Source: Pedobacter polaris
Lineage (GTDB): Bacteria > Bacteroidota > Bacteroidia > Sphingobacteriales > Sphingobacteriaceae
DNA length: 64,000 nucleotides
Reading direction: 5' to 3'
Assembly (NCBI RefSeq): GCF_005116505.1
Contig: NZ_SWBR01000001.1
Location: forward strand, 124,001 to 188,000
In this document: in pieces, positions 34,458-43,143 of the stretch
Layout: every line of letters starts with the position of its first letter
Numbering within the stretch: position 1 is the stretch's first letter
Notes under the pieces: model-generated
Databases searched by the model: none
Seen by the model: only the letters and a program-made list of their open reading frames with translations
Told to the model about the DNA's origin: nothing
Program-made: the position numbers and the translations under genes

Positions 34458-36098
34458 TTAATCCATATATTTTCCAACAATGGGCATTCTTCTGCCCATA
34501 CCAAAAGCCTTCGGCGAAACCCTCAAAATTGGTGGGGTTTGATAACGTTTAAATTCTGCCTGATTAACCATTTTCAAAACTCTTGATACAAGGGCTTCAT
34601 CAAAACCTTGGGCAATAATAGCTTTAGAACCTTTTTGTAATTCTATATGCTGAAATAAAATTTGATCTAAAATATCGTATTCTGGCAACGAATCAGAATC
34701 TTTTTGATCTGGTCTCAATTCTGCAGATGGAGGTTTAACAATTGTATTTTCCGGAATAATTTCTCCATCCTTATTGATATATCTTGCCAATTGAAAGGCT
34801 TGAGTTTTATAAACATCTCCTATTACACCAATTGCTCCGCACATATCTCCATAAAGTGTTCCATACCCTACTGCACACTCGCTTTTATTAGAAGTGTTCA
34901 ATAAAATATAGCCAAACTTATTAGACATTGCCATTAAGATAATTCCACGGCAACGAGCCTGAATATTTTCTTCGGTTAAATTTGGGGCTAAGCCAGTAAA
35001 AGGTTTAGCTAACATGTTATCAAATGCACTTGCCGCCTCTTTTATTTCAACAATTTCATGTTTACATCCAATGTTATTTACAAGGTCTAAGGCATCTTTA
35101 ATAGAATGATCTGACGAGTACTTCGAAGGCATTAAAACAGCCATTACATTCTCTGCACCTAAAGCTTTACAAGCTAAGGCACAAACAATTGCAGAATCAA
35201 TTCCTCCAGAGAGACCTAATACAGCTTTTGTAAAACCAGATTTTTTAAAGTAATCTCGGATACCGAGAATTAAAGCATCATGAATTTGAGAAATATCATC
35301 AGCCCTTTCTGCTGCTGGATATTTATTCTTTACATTTTGTACTTCATCTAAATCAAATACCTGCAGATCTTCTTCAAAATATTTCATTTCGGCCTTTACT
35401 GCTCCCGTTTCATCGAAAACTAAAGACCCACCATCAAATATAATTTCAGTTTGTGCACCAACCTGATTTACATAAAACAAAGGCAATTTGTACTTTTTGG
35501 CATTATCAGAAAGAATTTGAATTCGATCTTCATCATGGCGATAATTGAAGGGTGAAGCAGCAATATTAATCATCAAATCAGGTGATTGTTTAATTAATTC
35601 ATCCATCGGGCAGGAAACATACAAAGGATTATCATTGATATTCCAAAGGTCTTCACAAATGGTTAAAGCTATTCTTTTACCCTTAAAATCTATGCAAGTA
35701 AACTCATTGTGTGGTTCAAAATACCTGTATTCGTCAAATACATCGTAAGTTGGCAACAATGCCTTTTTAGTAATTTCTTTTATCTTGCCATCAGCAATAA
35801 AATAAGCAGCATTGTATAAATCTTTACCGGCTAAAATTTCATTTTTAATAGGTAAGCCAACAATACAAGCAATGTCTATACAATGTTTTGCAATTTCATG
35901 TGCAGCTTCATCACAAAGGGATATAAAATCTGCAAACTCTAAAAAATCACGAGGTGGATAACCGCAAATTGCCAATTCTGCAAATACCACAATATCCGCT
36001 CCTTTAGCTTTTGCTAAAGCAATATTTTCAATAATGTGTTTAGTGTTTTTTTCAAAATTACCAATATGGTAATTCAATTGGGCAAGTGCTATTTTCAT
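34458..36098 (-). CDS. nadE: glutamine-dependent NAD+ synthetase
   Basis: The 546-residue protein joins a carbon-nitrogen hydrolase (glutaminase) domain with NAD synthetase. The glutaminase triad is Glu41 in VFAELAICGYPP, Lys112 in KKALLPTYDVFDE and Cys148 in ALTICEDLW. The synthetase starts with the P-loop SGGIDSAIV (297-305) and contains NTSNKSECAVGYGTLYGD and PPSAELRPDQKDSDSLP. It makes NAD+ from deamido-NAD+, ATP and glutamine. It is minus-strand, 42 bases downstream of the beta-barrel gene, with gldB on the other side; nadE near gldB is frequent in the phylum as far as I recall. Confidence 0.96.
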   Translation of the reverse strand: MKIALAQLNYHIGNFEKNTKHIIENIALAKAKGADIVVFAELAICGYPPRDFLEFADFISLCDEAAHEIAKHCIDIACIVGLPIKNEILAGKDLYNAAYFIADGKIKEITKKALLPTYDVFDEYRYFEPHNEFTCIDFKGKRIALTICEDLWNINDNPLYVSCPMDELIKQSPDLMINIAASPFNYRHDEDRIQILSDNAKKYKLPLFYVNQVGAQTEIIFDGGSLVFDETGAVKAEMKYFEEDLQVFDLDEVQNVKNKYPAAERADDISQIHDALILGIRDYFKKSGFTKAVLGLSGGIDSAIVCALACKALGAENVMAVLMPSKYSSDHSIKDALDLVNNIGCKHEIVEIKEAASAFDNMLAKPFTGLAPNLTEENIQARCRGIILMAMSNKFGYILLNTSNKSECAVGYGTLYGDMCGAIGVIGDVYKTQAFQLARYINKDGEIIPENTIVKPPSAELRPDQKDSDSLPEYDILDQILFQHIELQKGSKAIIAQGFDEALVSRVLKMVNQAEFKRYQTPPILRVSPKAFGMGRRMPIVGKYMD

Positions 36099-36140
36099 TT
36101 TTATCTCGTCTTTATCTTCTGCTTTAGTCTCTTTGCTTCC

Positions 36141-36809
36141 TTAAAAGAAAACACCCAAATTTAAGGCTACATAATGATTTTTAACAGTATAACTATTTGT
36201 TGTAATATTTGTAAAGCCATTGTTTAATGTAACTCCTGCCATGATACTAGTTTTACCACCTACATTAAATTCACCACCACCACCAATAATTAAGCCTGCT
36301 CTATAAAATCTTGTCCAGTCTGATGAATTTACATCTTCTGAAACCACAGTATTTCCAGTTTTTGCATCTTCTCTTGAGCTTATTCTAATATCATTAGATA
36401 ACCCAAACTGACCAAACCAACGCACGCCATTTATTTCAGAAGTTTTAAGCTTAATCGTCAGTGGTATTTCAACATATTGCATCATATATTTTATATCATA
36501 GGCTGAAGTTGGAGCGCTACCTAGTAGTAAATATTGTGAAGGATTAATTTCTGTGCTTTTACCGTTAATAGTTGTAATGGTTAATCCTGTTGAAAAGCTA
36601 TAGTTCTCTGCAAAGTTAAAATCTCCTATTAAACCATAAGAAAACCCCAAATTAACGCCATTACCTTTACCTCCTTCAGCTTTGATAAATCCAAATGTTG
36701 GATGGGCAGTTAAGCCAAGTCTAAAGCCATAATTAGGGCCAGCATTTTGTTGAGCATATAAGTTAAGTGTAAAAAGTATGAATAGTATTGCGGTTACTGT
36801 TTTTTTCAT
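36141..36809 (-). CDS. porin-family outer membrane beta-barrel protein (PorT-like)
   Basis: The 222-residue protein has a signal peptide (ending LYAQ) and alternating short beta strands with aromatic ends: YGFRLGLTAHPTFGFI, NLGFSYGLIGDFNFAENYSFSTGLTI, YVEIPLTIKLKT, FGQFGLSNDIRISSRED and the last strand NHYVALNLGVFF. It matches the outer membrane protein beta-barrel domain (OMP_b-brl/PorT) fold. The exact role cannot be told. It is divergent from gldB with only 25 bases between the start codons and is 42 bases upstream of nadE in the same direction. Confidence 0.85.
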   Translation of the reverse strand: MKKTVTAILFILFTLNLYAQQNAGPNYGFRLGLTAHPTFGFIKAEGGKGNGVNLGFSYGLIGDFNFAENYSFSTGLTITTINGKSTEINPSQYLLLGSAPTSAYDIKYMMQYVEIPLTIKLKTSEINGVRWFGQFGLSNDIRISSREDAKTGNTVVSEDVNSSDWTRFYRAGLIIGGGGEFNVGGKTSIMAGVTLNNGFTNITTNSYTVKNHYVALNLGVFF

Positions 36810-36820
36810 GTTAATGTATT

Positions 36821-36828
36821 TATATTTG
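36821..36828 (+). promoter_or_regulatory. -7 promoter element next to the gldB start
   Basis: TATATTTG matches TAnnTTTG and ends 6 bases before the ATG at 36835, which would place the transcript start at or beside the start codon. Confidence 0.4.
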
Positions 36829-36834
36829 ATATCA

Positions 36835-37872
36835 ATGAACTATAACGTTAAACATCTTCAAATCTATCTATTTTTTATTTGTATAATAACAATTTTTTCT
36901 TGCAAGCAAGATAAAAGGCCAGACATTAGTAACATCAAACTAGCTATAAAAGTTCAACGTTTTGACCAAGATTTATATAATGGCAAAAATAAAAATCTGC
37001 TTCAAACTGATTTTTTATTGAATAATAAATATGGTAATTTTTACAACGATTTTATCCATAAAATGGTTGGCACACCCGAATTAAAAGGAACAGAAGTATT
37101 ATCCATCCTATACAAAGACCAAGCTTATACAGATTTAAATAAAGAGGTTGATAGTGTTTATCCAAATCTTACAAAAGTAGAAAAAGACTTAAGTGAGAGT
37201 TTTAAATACATTAAACATTATTATCCCAATACAAAAGTTCCAAAATTTATTTCTTACTTATCAGGATTTGCTTATCAAGTAATTTTAGCCGATGATTATA
37301 TGGGTATTGGCTTGGATATGTTTCTAGGAGCGAACAGTAAGTTCTATCCAGCCATTGTTCAAAATGTACCCATGTATGCTTCCAGACGTTTTACTCCAGA
37401 CTATATCGTTCCCCGAATAAATGAAGTATTTGCCAGAGAAGAGCTTTTTTTAGAACGAGATGAAGATCAAAACCTATTGTCTAAAATGATTTATAATGGC
37501 AAAATTCTATATTTCCTAGATCAGGTTTTGCCAGAGAACACCGCTGATTCTGTTAAAATTGGTTATACCAGCAAGCAGCTAGAATGGTGTAAAAATTATG
37601 AAGGAAACATTTGGGGTTTATTCTTGCAAAATGACTTATTGTACCAGAGTGATTTGCAGAAAATTCAGGTTTTTATAACTGATGGACCTTTTACACTTGG
37701 CATCGGGAACAAAAAGGAATCTGCACCAAAACTTGGTTTTTATGTGGGTTGGCAAATTGTAAAGAAATACATGTCAGAAAATCCTGAAATAACTTTACAG
37801 CAATTAATGGCAGAAACCGATGCACAAAAAATATTGACTAAATCAAAATACAAACCTAAAGAGAGCCAATAA
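36835..37872 (+). CDS. gldB: gliding motility lipoprotein GldB
   Basis: With the ATG at 36835 (MNYNVKHLQIYLFFICIITIFSC) the protein has 345 residues and a lipobox ending IFSC, so it is lipidated. The body has the GldB pattern KVQRFDQDLYNG, LLNNKYGNFYNDFIHKMVGTPE and YLSGFAYQVILADDYMGIGLDMFLGANSKFYP. GldB is needed for gliding and acts with the type IX secretion machinery. A longer frame starting at 36778 would overlap the divergent beta-barrel gene and lose the signal. It is followed by a patatin gene 53 bases downstream; gldC, the usual partner, is not adjacent. Confidence 0.88.
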   Translation: MNYNVKHLQIYLFFICIITIFSCKQDKRPDISNIKLAIKVQRFDQDLYNGKNKNLLQTDFLLNNKYGNFYNDFIHKMVGTPELKGTEVLSILYKDQAYTDLNKEVDSVYPNLTKVEKDLSESFKYIKHYYPNTKVPKFISYLSGFAYQVILADDYMGIGLDMFLGANSKFYPAIVQNVPMYASRRFTPDYIVPRINEVFAREELFLERDEDQNLLSKMIYNGKILYFLDQVLPENTADSVKIGYTSKQLEWCKNYEGNIWGLFLQNDLLYQSDLQKIQVFITDGPFTLGIGNKKESAPKLGFYVGWQIVKKYMSENPEITLQQLMAETDAQKILTKSKYKPKESQ

Positions 37873-37925
37873 ACAGTTTGCAGTTGACAATTCGCAAATA
37901 ACAATGTTGCAATTTAAATCTACCA

Positions 37926-38717
37926 ATGAAACCATTAAAAGAAAAAAAGAAAATCGGTATCGTACTCTCAGGGGGTGGTATTAGAGGCATTGCCCATTTA
38001 GGGATATTAAAAGCTTTTACAAATTTAGGTATCGAATTTAGCCATGTTAGTGGTACAAGTGCAGGTTCTATTGCAGGCTCTTTTTATGCAGCTGGTATAG
38101 ATCCAGAAGAAGGTTTAAACATATTTATCAAAACCAAATTATTGCGCTTTATCCGACCTGCATTAGGCTCTTTAGGATTGATTAACATTGAAAATGTAAG
38201 AGAGATTTTAAAAGATTACTTCCCTCATGATAAAATCGAAGACCTTAAAGTTCCATTAACTATTTGTGCAACAAATTTTAGTGAGGGCAATTTGGTTTAT
38301 TTCACTAAAGGACCATTAATCAGAGCTATATTGGCATCAAGTTGCATTCCAGGAATTTTTAAACCTATCATGATAGAAAATCACATGTACGTAGATGGTG
38401 GGATTTTAAACAACTTTCCTGTAGAACCTTTACTTAACAATTGCGATTACATTATTGGCTCATCTTGTAACCATTTAAAACCTGTTGATAAGATTACCAA
38501 AATATCAAGCTTAATGCAAAGAGCAGGTATCATGTCTATCAACCATGATATGGAACGCAAAGCTAAATTTTGTGATTTAATGATTGAACCCCAAGGAATG
38601 GGAGAAATTAGCACTTTTGACATGAAAAAGGCAGAGACTATTTATTGGTTAGCTCATGAAGAAGCTTTAAGAGCAATTAAAAATAGTGAGACTTTTCAAG
38701 AATTGTTAAAAGGTTAA
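37926..38717 (+). CDS. patatin-like phospholipase family protein
   Basis: The 263-residue cytoplasmic protein has the patatin motifs: the oxyanion loop SGGGIRGIAHLGIL, the nucleophile elbow GTSAGS with Ser45, and the dyad Asp157 in YVDGGILNNFP. It probably hydrolyses acyl groups from membrane lipids, as RssA-like relatives do. It is complete at the normal size. It lies 53 bases downstream of gldB, so it may be co-transcribed with it, and its stop overlaps a C4/G4 hairpin repeat. Confidence 0.92.
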   Translation: MKPLKEKKKIGIVLSGGGIRGIAHLGILKAFTNLGIEFSHVSGTSAGSIAGSFYAAGIDPEEGLNIFIKTKLLRFIRPALGSLGLINIENVREILKDYFPHDKIEDLKVPLTICATNFSEGNLVYFTKGPLIRAILASSCIPGIFKPIMIENHMYVDGGILNNFPVEPLLNNCDYIIGSSCNHLKPVDKITKISSLMQRAGIMSINHDMERKAKFCDLMIEPQGMGEISTFDMKKAETIYWLAHEEALRAIKNSETFQELLKG

Positions 38718-38744
38718 ACCCCAAACTCCTAAAGGGGCTTTTCC
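38716..38744. repeat. gene-end C4/G4 hairpin repeat
   Basis: AAACCCCAAACTCCTAAAGGGGCTTTTCC starts at the patatin stop. The same kind of sequence lies at 38868-38891 and 51641-51668, each at the 3' end of a gene. Confidence 0.55.
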
Positions 38745-38867
38745 TTTCCGGCGTTCATACATTATAGCAAGCTGAGTTGATAAACTTAAAACTATAGTAA
38801 TATAATATATCTTGAGGAGTTGATTTTAATTATATGGCTTTTACATCATACATTCCCGCCTTACTAA

Positions 38868-38891
38868 TTCCCCCTTTAGGGGGTTAGGGGG
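38868..38891. repeat. gene-end C5/G5 hairpin repeat
   Basis: CCCCCTTTAGGGGG (38870-38883) is a perfect hairpin followed by TTAGGGGGC. It contains the stop codon and the last codons of comB. Confidence 0.65.
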
Positions 38892-39598
38892 CTGGCCACT
38901 AACCTAGTCCCTTCCAAAACAGGTATAGCTGTACACAAATCCAACCTCAAGCAAAACTGTACATCTTCCTCAATATTCAATGCTGCCAACCTGTGGCTAT
39001 GAGACGATTTATGTAGATAACTTCTAAGATCATCCTTAGCCATTAAATACATGTCTTCGGCAACTACACAAGCGTCATCACTATGTGTAAAATCATTTCG
39101 TAAAACATTAACAACAGCACCTGCAAATAAGGTATCCTCTAAGTTAAAATTATCCTTCCAGCCAGAACAAAGCAATAACACGTTTTTATCTTGAGCCTTT
39201 AACCAGTTGCATAAAGACGTTAAGTTTAAAAAAGAACCAATCAACACTTTATGCGCTCTTTCTTGTGCCATATGCAAAGCCTTAGTGCCATTTGTAGTAG
39301 TTAAAACTACTGTTTTGCCTCCAACTTTTTCCTTCGTGTAAGAAAATGGAGAATTCCCAAAATCGTAACCAGCAACCACTTCCCCATTTCGCTCTGCAGC
39401 CAGTAAAAAACCTTTATCAGCATAAGCCAAGCAATCTTCTACGTGTGCAACGGGAATAATTGCTTCTGCCCCATTATCAATACCGTAAGTAATAGATGAT
39501 GTTGCCCTTAAAATGTCAATTACCACTACAATACTATTTTCAATATTGTAAAGGTGCAACAAGGCAGGTGTAAGGCAAACTTCAATTGTTCTAGACAT
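38876..39598 (-). CDS. comB: 2-phosphosulfolactate phosphatase (ComB family)
   Basis: The 240-residue protein has the ComB signatures: VVVIDILRATSSITYGIDNGAEAIIPV, LLAAERNGEVVAGYDFGNSPFSY, VLTTTNGTKALHMA and VLLLCSGWKDNFNLEDTLFAGAV. ComB removes phosphate from 2-phosphosulfolactate, a step in coenzyme M synthesis; outside methanogens it serves sulfolactate metabolism, possibly sulfonolipids in this phylum. No ComA or ComC neighbour is seen. The last residues (ASPLTP) are read from a dispersed C5/G5 repeat. It is 79 bases downstream of gcvT in the same direction, separated by a heptad repeat array. Confidence 0.88.
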   Translation of the reverse strand: MSRTIEVCLTPALLHLYNIENSIVVVIDILRATSSITYGIDNGAEAIIPVAHVEDCLAYADKGFLLAAERNGEVVAGYDFGNSPFSYTKEKVGGKTVVLTTTNGTKALHMAQERAHKVLIGSFLNLTSLCNWLKAQDKNVLLLCSGWKDNFNLEDTLFAGAVVNVLRNDFTHSDDACVVAEDMYLMAKDDLRSYLHKSSHSHRLAALNIEEDVQFCLRLDLCTAIPVLEGTRLVASPLTP

Positions 39599-39602
39599 AA
39601 TT

Positions 39603-39671
39603 GGGTTGTGAGTTATGAGTTGCGAGTTGCAAGGCTAGGCACTTAGACCCATAACCTGTAACCCACAACCC
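39603..39671. repeat. heptad-based inverted repeat between comB and gcvT
   Basis: The left arm reads GGGTTGTG, AGTTATG, AGTTGCG, AGTTGC and the right arm ACCCATA, ACCTGTA, ACCCACA, ACCC; the outer GGGTTGTG/CACAACCC pair exactly (39603-39610, 39664-39671). Period is seven. Confidence 0.7.
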
Positions 39672-39677
39672 TTAACA

Positions 39678-40757
39678 TTACTTATAAAATGGAAACTTAA
39701 CTATTTTTGCCTTAACCTTGTTATTTCTAATATCAATAAAGATTTCCGTGCCTTCTTTCGCCAGTTCTTTGGTTACATATCCCATACCAATCGCTTTTTG
39801 TAAAGATGGAGACTGTGTGCCCGAAGTAACTTTACCAATCACATTTCCTTCTGCATCTACAATTGGGTAATCATGACGAGGAATACCTCTATCAATCATT
39901 TCGAAACCAATTAACTTACGGCTAACGCCTGCTTCTTTTTGCGCTTGTAAAGCTTCTGCATTGGTAAAAGGTTTGGTAAATTTAGTAATCCATCCTAAAC
40001 CCGCTTCAATTGGCGAAGTTGTATCGTCAATATCATTGCCATATAAACAGAAACCCATTTCTAAACGTAAAGTATCACGAGCAGCCAAACCAATTGGTTT
40101 AATGCCATATTCTGCTCCAGCTTTAAAAATTGCATCCCACATTTGGTCAGCATGTTCATTCTCGAAATAAATCTCAAATCCACCAGCACCAGTATAACCA
40201 GTTGCCGAAACAACTACGTTATCTACACCCGCAAAAGTGCCTTTTTTGAAAGTATAATATTCCATCGATGCTAAATCGATAGCTGTTAAACTTTGTAAAG
40301 CATCTGCAGCCTTAGGACCTTGAATTGCCAATAATGAAGTTTTATCTGAAATGTTATGCATTTCTACATTGGCAGTATTAAACTGTTGTATCCAGTTCCA
40401 ATCCTTTTCTATATTACTTGCATTAACTACTAACATGTAGCTTTTTTCGTCTATGCGATAAACCAGTAAATCATCAACAATACCACCATCTTTATTAGGC
40501 AAACAAGAATACTGAACCTTCCCATCATGCAATTTAGAGGCATCATTACTGGTTACTCTTTGTATCAAATCTAAGGCATTCTCGCCTTTCAAAATAAACT
40601 CGCCCATATGGCTCACATCAAAAACACCCACTGCGTTTCTAACCGTAGCATGTTCTACATTAATGCCTTCATATTGTACGGGCATATTATAACCAGCAAA
40701 AGGCACCATTTTAGCGCCCAATGAAATGTGTTTATTTGTTAATGCGGTATTCTTCAT
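39678..40757 (-). CDS. gcvT: glycine cleavage system T protein (aminomethyltransferase)
   Basis: The 359-residue protein is full length: [45 protein letters not shown] at the N-terminus, then [33 protein letters not shown] and [20 protein letters not shown] (folate site), and [21 protein letters not shown] in the C-terminal barrel. It transfers the aminomethyl group from lipoyl-H protein to tetrahydrofolate. gcvH and gcvP are not in the window, so the system is dispersed. A long leader with a hairpin precedes the start. Confidence 0.96.
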   Translation of the reverse strand: MKNTALTNKHISLGAKMVPFAGYNMPVQYEGINVEHATVRNAVGVFDVSHMGEFILKGENALDLIQRVTSNDASKLHDGKVQYSCLPNKDGGIVDDLLVYRIDEKSYMLVVNASNIEKDWNWIQQFNTANVEMHNISDKTSLLAIQGPKAADALQSLTAIDLASMEYYTFKKGTFAGVDNVVVSATGYTGAGGFEIYFENEHADQMWDAIFKAGAEYGIKPIGLAARDTLRLEMGFCLYGNDIDDTTSPIEAGLGWITKFTKPFTNAEALQAQKEAGVSRKLIGFEMIDRGIPRHDYPIVDAEGNVIGKVTSGTQSPSLQKAIGMGYVTKELAKEGTEIFIDIRNNKVKAKIVKFPFYK

Positions 40758-40780
40758 TTAAAATTGATTTTGTTTAAATT

Positions 40781-40825
40781 CTGTTAATGTCCTTCCACTA
40801 TGTTTAGGTGATATATTATTAACAG
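40781..40825 (-). promoter_or_regulatory. hairpin in the gcvT leader
   Basis: CTGTTAAT (40781-40788) and ATTAACAG (40818-40825) pair exactly around 29 bases. It lies between the start codon (40757) and the -7 element at 40837-40844, so it would be part of the mRNA leader. It does not resemble the glycine or THF riboswitches as I remember them. Confidence 0.35.
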
Positions 40826-40836
40826 AACAGGGTGGG

Positions 40837-40844
40837 CAAAAATA
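40837..40844 (-). promoter_or_regulatory. -7 promoter element of gcvT
   Basis: The minus strand reads TATTTTTG, matching TAnnTTTG, about 80 bases before the gcvT start. No clear -33 element was found at the ideal distance. The rest of the 315-bp spacer to 41073 holds only the hairpin at 40988 and a CTGAGCTTGTTGAAG half-repeat near 40875. Confidence 0.4.
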
Positions 40845-40987
40845 CTAAGAATAGCTCAATGTTTTTAGACTATTATGTGATTTGTCTTGCTGAGCTTGTT
40901 GAAGTATCTAAAGAAGTGTCTTCTGTATTTAAAATTTGAAAAGAAAAACTGTAGGGTCTAATTAAGACAACCACCAGTTTAAGTAGA

Positions 40988-41018
40988 CTGTTCGATTGCT
41001 TTTAAACAATTCGAACAG
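40988..41018 (-). terminator. hairpin, probable end of the lectin lipoprotein transcript
   Basis: CTGTTCGA and TCGAACAG pair exactly, with further TTG/CAA pairing inside. It lies 55 bases beyond the stop of the gene at 41073. No long T run follows on the minus strand, so it may be a weak terminator. Confidence 0.4.
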
Positions 41019-41072
41019 CCATACTTTATTTAGTTATGCACTATAGTAATAATTATTATCTATTTAACTCTA

Positions 41073-42722
41073 TTATGGGGTAACAATTGACCATTTTTGT
41101 TTACTACTACCAGAAGTTAGAGACCAAAATTTAACTAAAGAGCCATTAGTAGTACCATTTACAGAATCTAAATATTTACCGTTTGTACGGTTGATAATAT
41201 GGTAATAACCATCACCAGTTGACACTAATGACCACTGCTGATTTGTACCTGAGTTATCACTATATTGAACTACAGCAGAGCCATCAGCTGTATTATTACT
41301 ACTATCTAAAGACTTGCCAGCTGCACTTAAACAGCTTATTCTGTAATAACCATTAACAAATGTAATTACCCATTTTTGATTGTTGCTAACTTTAGTTGTA
41401 TATAACCTCACTCCGGATCCGTTTGTTGTTACACCATTATTGTCTAATGATTTTCCGGTAGCAAGATTTACAAGCTTATAAGTTCCATTGGCAATGGGAG
41501 TTGGATTTGTGGTAAATGCACCAACAACAGCAGTAGAAACTTGATTGAAAATATCGGTTATAGTAACTCTTGCGGTGTAATTACCATTTGCTAATGCAAG
41601 AGGAATGATTGCACTTCTTTTCTCAGGCAAATTATAATTAACTGTATTAACTACAGCTCCTGCAGCATTTAGGATTTCTACTTTAGATGAAAATTGTGGA
41701 CTTTTTGTCTGATCTACAACCCAATTTACAGTGACAGAGCCACTATTGTAGCTAGCCGAGACCGAAGAAATAGTACCAGTTGTAATAATTGGTGCACTCC
41801 CTTGATTTGTTTGCACAGGTAGATCAAGAGTACGGCCACTTCCAAATGCTGCACTTGGCGTAACGTTTCCACCGTGTTCCATAAAGTAAGCATCTTCATT
41901 TGCATCATAACCAGCATTAAAGGCTCTATCATAAATTCCGTTTCTATATAAATCATTAGCGTTTGCACTAAACGCTCTAGAGCTATGTTTTTCCCATTGG
42001 TTACCCTCTGTTAAATTCCAAGCATCTTTAAAGAACGCCTTCCTTACATATCTACCATCATATTGAAATCCTTCCCAATTTTCTAAAAAAGCATCAATAT
42101 TCTTACCCAAAAAATTGCTTCGTTCGGGGATTGTTAGTGTAGCGGTATGAAACCATTTGTTATCTGATAGGTTTTGAATAAAAGTTGCTATATATAACTT
42201 GTTGTTTTCCTTCCATGACCTTAATACCATATTGTACCAAACATTAACAGTCCAACGATACGGATTAATTGTTTTTACACCATCACCTTCACCGCCAAAT
42301 CTGCTACTAATGGTATTGGGGGCAATATAAGATGCGGTAGCTAATACATTACCGGCAGTACTTGGGTCCCACATAGATGAAATAAGAACATTTGGTGTAC
42401 CGTATGCTATATCTGAAGTTTGTTGAATGCCAGCATATGCACCATCATAAATAAGGACAGAAAAATAAGAAGAATTAGCAGATTGAGTAACCTTAACTTT
42501 ATGCATTTTAAGTATTGCATCGTTAGCAAAAGTAAACGTAAGGTACTGAGAGGGCGCCGCATTTTCAGATCCAGCACTTGCTACACTAGTTTTACCAAAG
42601 TTTTTTAATTTGTTTGAGGCAGAGTCCGTTAATGAAGTCTCCAATCCTTCGCTTTTTTTGCAGCCCATACAGAGAAAGGCAAGAAGAAAAACGAAAATGT
42701 AATTTAGTTGTTTTAATTTCAT
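41073..42722 (-). CDS. DUF3472 lipoprotein with C-terminal ricin-type lectin domain
   Basis: The 549-residue protein has a lipobox (AFLCMGC, Cys21). Residues about 55-245 match the DUF3472 layout: NPYRWTVNVWYNMVLRSWKENNKLYIATFIQNLSDNKWFHTATLTIPE and AFLENWEGFQYDGRYVRKAFFKDAWN. A fibronectin-like segment (about 310-405) follows. The last 140 residues are a ricin-B/CBM13 trefoil with three repeats: GTYKLVNLATGKSLDNN, GYYRISCLSAAGKSLDSS and GYYHIINRTNGKYLDSV, each with a Q-x-W (NQKW, NQQW, KQKW). It probably binds carbohydrate on the cell surface. Two LacI-type palindromes lie upstream, so sugar-controlled expression is likely. Confidence 0.85.
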   Translation of the reverse strand: MKLKQLNYIFVFLLAFLCMGCKKSEGLETSLTDSASNKLKNFGKTSVASAGSENAAPSQYLTFTFANDAILKMHKVKVTQSANSSYFSVLIYDGAYAGIQQTSDIAYGTPNVLISSMWDPSTAGNVLATASYIAPNTISSRFGGEGDGVKTINPYRWTVNVWYNMVLRSWKENNKLYIATFIQNLSDNKWFHTATLTIPERSNFLGKNIDAFLENWEGFQYDGRYVRKAFFKDAWNLTEGNQWEKHSSRAFSANANDLYRNGIYDRAFNAGYDANEDAYFMEHGGNVTPSAAFGSGRTLDLPVQTNQGSAPIITTGTISSVSASYNSGSVTVNWVVDQTKSPQFSSKVEILNAAGAVVNTVNYNLPEKRSAIIPLALANGNYTARVTITDIFNQVSTAVVGAFTTNPTPIANGTYKLVNLATGKSLDNNGVTTNGSGVRLYTTKVSNNQKWVITFVNGYYRISCLSAAGKSLDSSNNTADGSAVVQYSDNSGTNQQWSLVSTGDGYYHIINRTNGKYLDSVNGTTNGSLVKFWSLTSGSSKQKWSIVTP

Positions 42723-42805
42723 GGTAGGTTTAAATTAATTAGTGATTAAGTTTATAATAACTTAAGTTAGCTATGTAATTGGAACCTATTTGTTTTAACA
42801 CCACA

Positions 42806-42815
42806 CAAACGTTTG
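42806..42815 (-). promoter_or_regulatory. LacI-type operator candidate 1
   Basis: CAAACGTTTG, within ACACAAACGTTTGC, is a palindrome with central CG, the usual form for LacI-family sites. It lies 84 bases upstream of the lectin lipoprotein ATG. Confidence 0.5.
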
Positions 42816-42921
42816 CATTATAAATGTTTATTAACAGCCAAAATGTGATTTATTAGGCTTCCTTAATTTATTATTATTCATTAATTGATAATTTTTAAAT
42901 CTATCGCATTTAAACTGTACA

Positions 42922-42931
42922 CAAACGTTTG
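42922..42931 (-). promoter_or_regulatory. LacI-type operator candidate 2
   Basis: The same CAAACGTTTG, again preceded by ACA, occurs 116 bases further upstream. A spacing near eleven helical turns would suit loop formation. The rest of the 421-bp spacer holds the tandem repeat at 42969; no gene is visible. Confidence 0.5.
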
Positions 42932-42968
42932 ATTACTTTCTGTGTCGTACTAGAAGATTTTGAAATTA

Positions 42969-43130
42969 GTCTTCGACAGGCTCAGACTGACAGATTAAAA
43001 ACATGGCTGTTCTAGATTAGTGGTCTTCAACAGGCCCAGACTTGACAAATTAAAAAACATAGCTGTTTGAGAAGTGGTGGCCCTCGACATGTTCAGCTGA
43101 TAGATTAAAATCTTTAACAGTTTTAGATTT
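42969..43130. repeat. three diverged tandem copies of a ~56-bp unit
   Basis: Each copy has a (C)TTCGACAGGCTCAGACTGACA-like start, then GATTAAAAACATGGCTGTT-like sequence (copies near 42969, 43022 and 43080). The first arm belongs to the CTGTCGAA family at 31361-31417. Confidence 0.6.
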
Positions 43131-43143
43131 AATCGTACCTGCG

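Noticed and set aside
40758..41072. Glycine riboswitch before gcvT
   Set aside because: No tandem aptamer-like conserved sequence; only one simple inverted repeat is seen.
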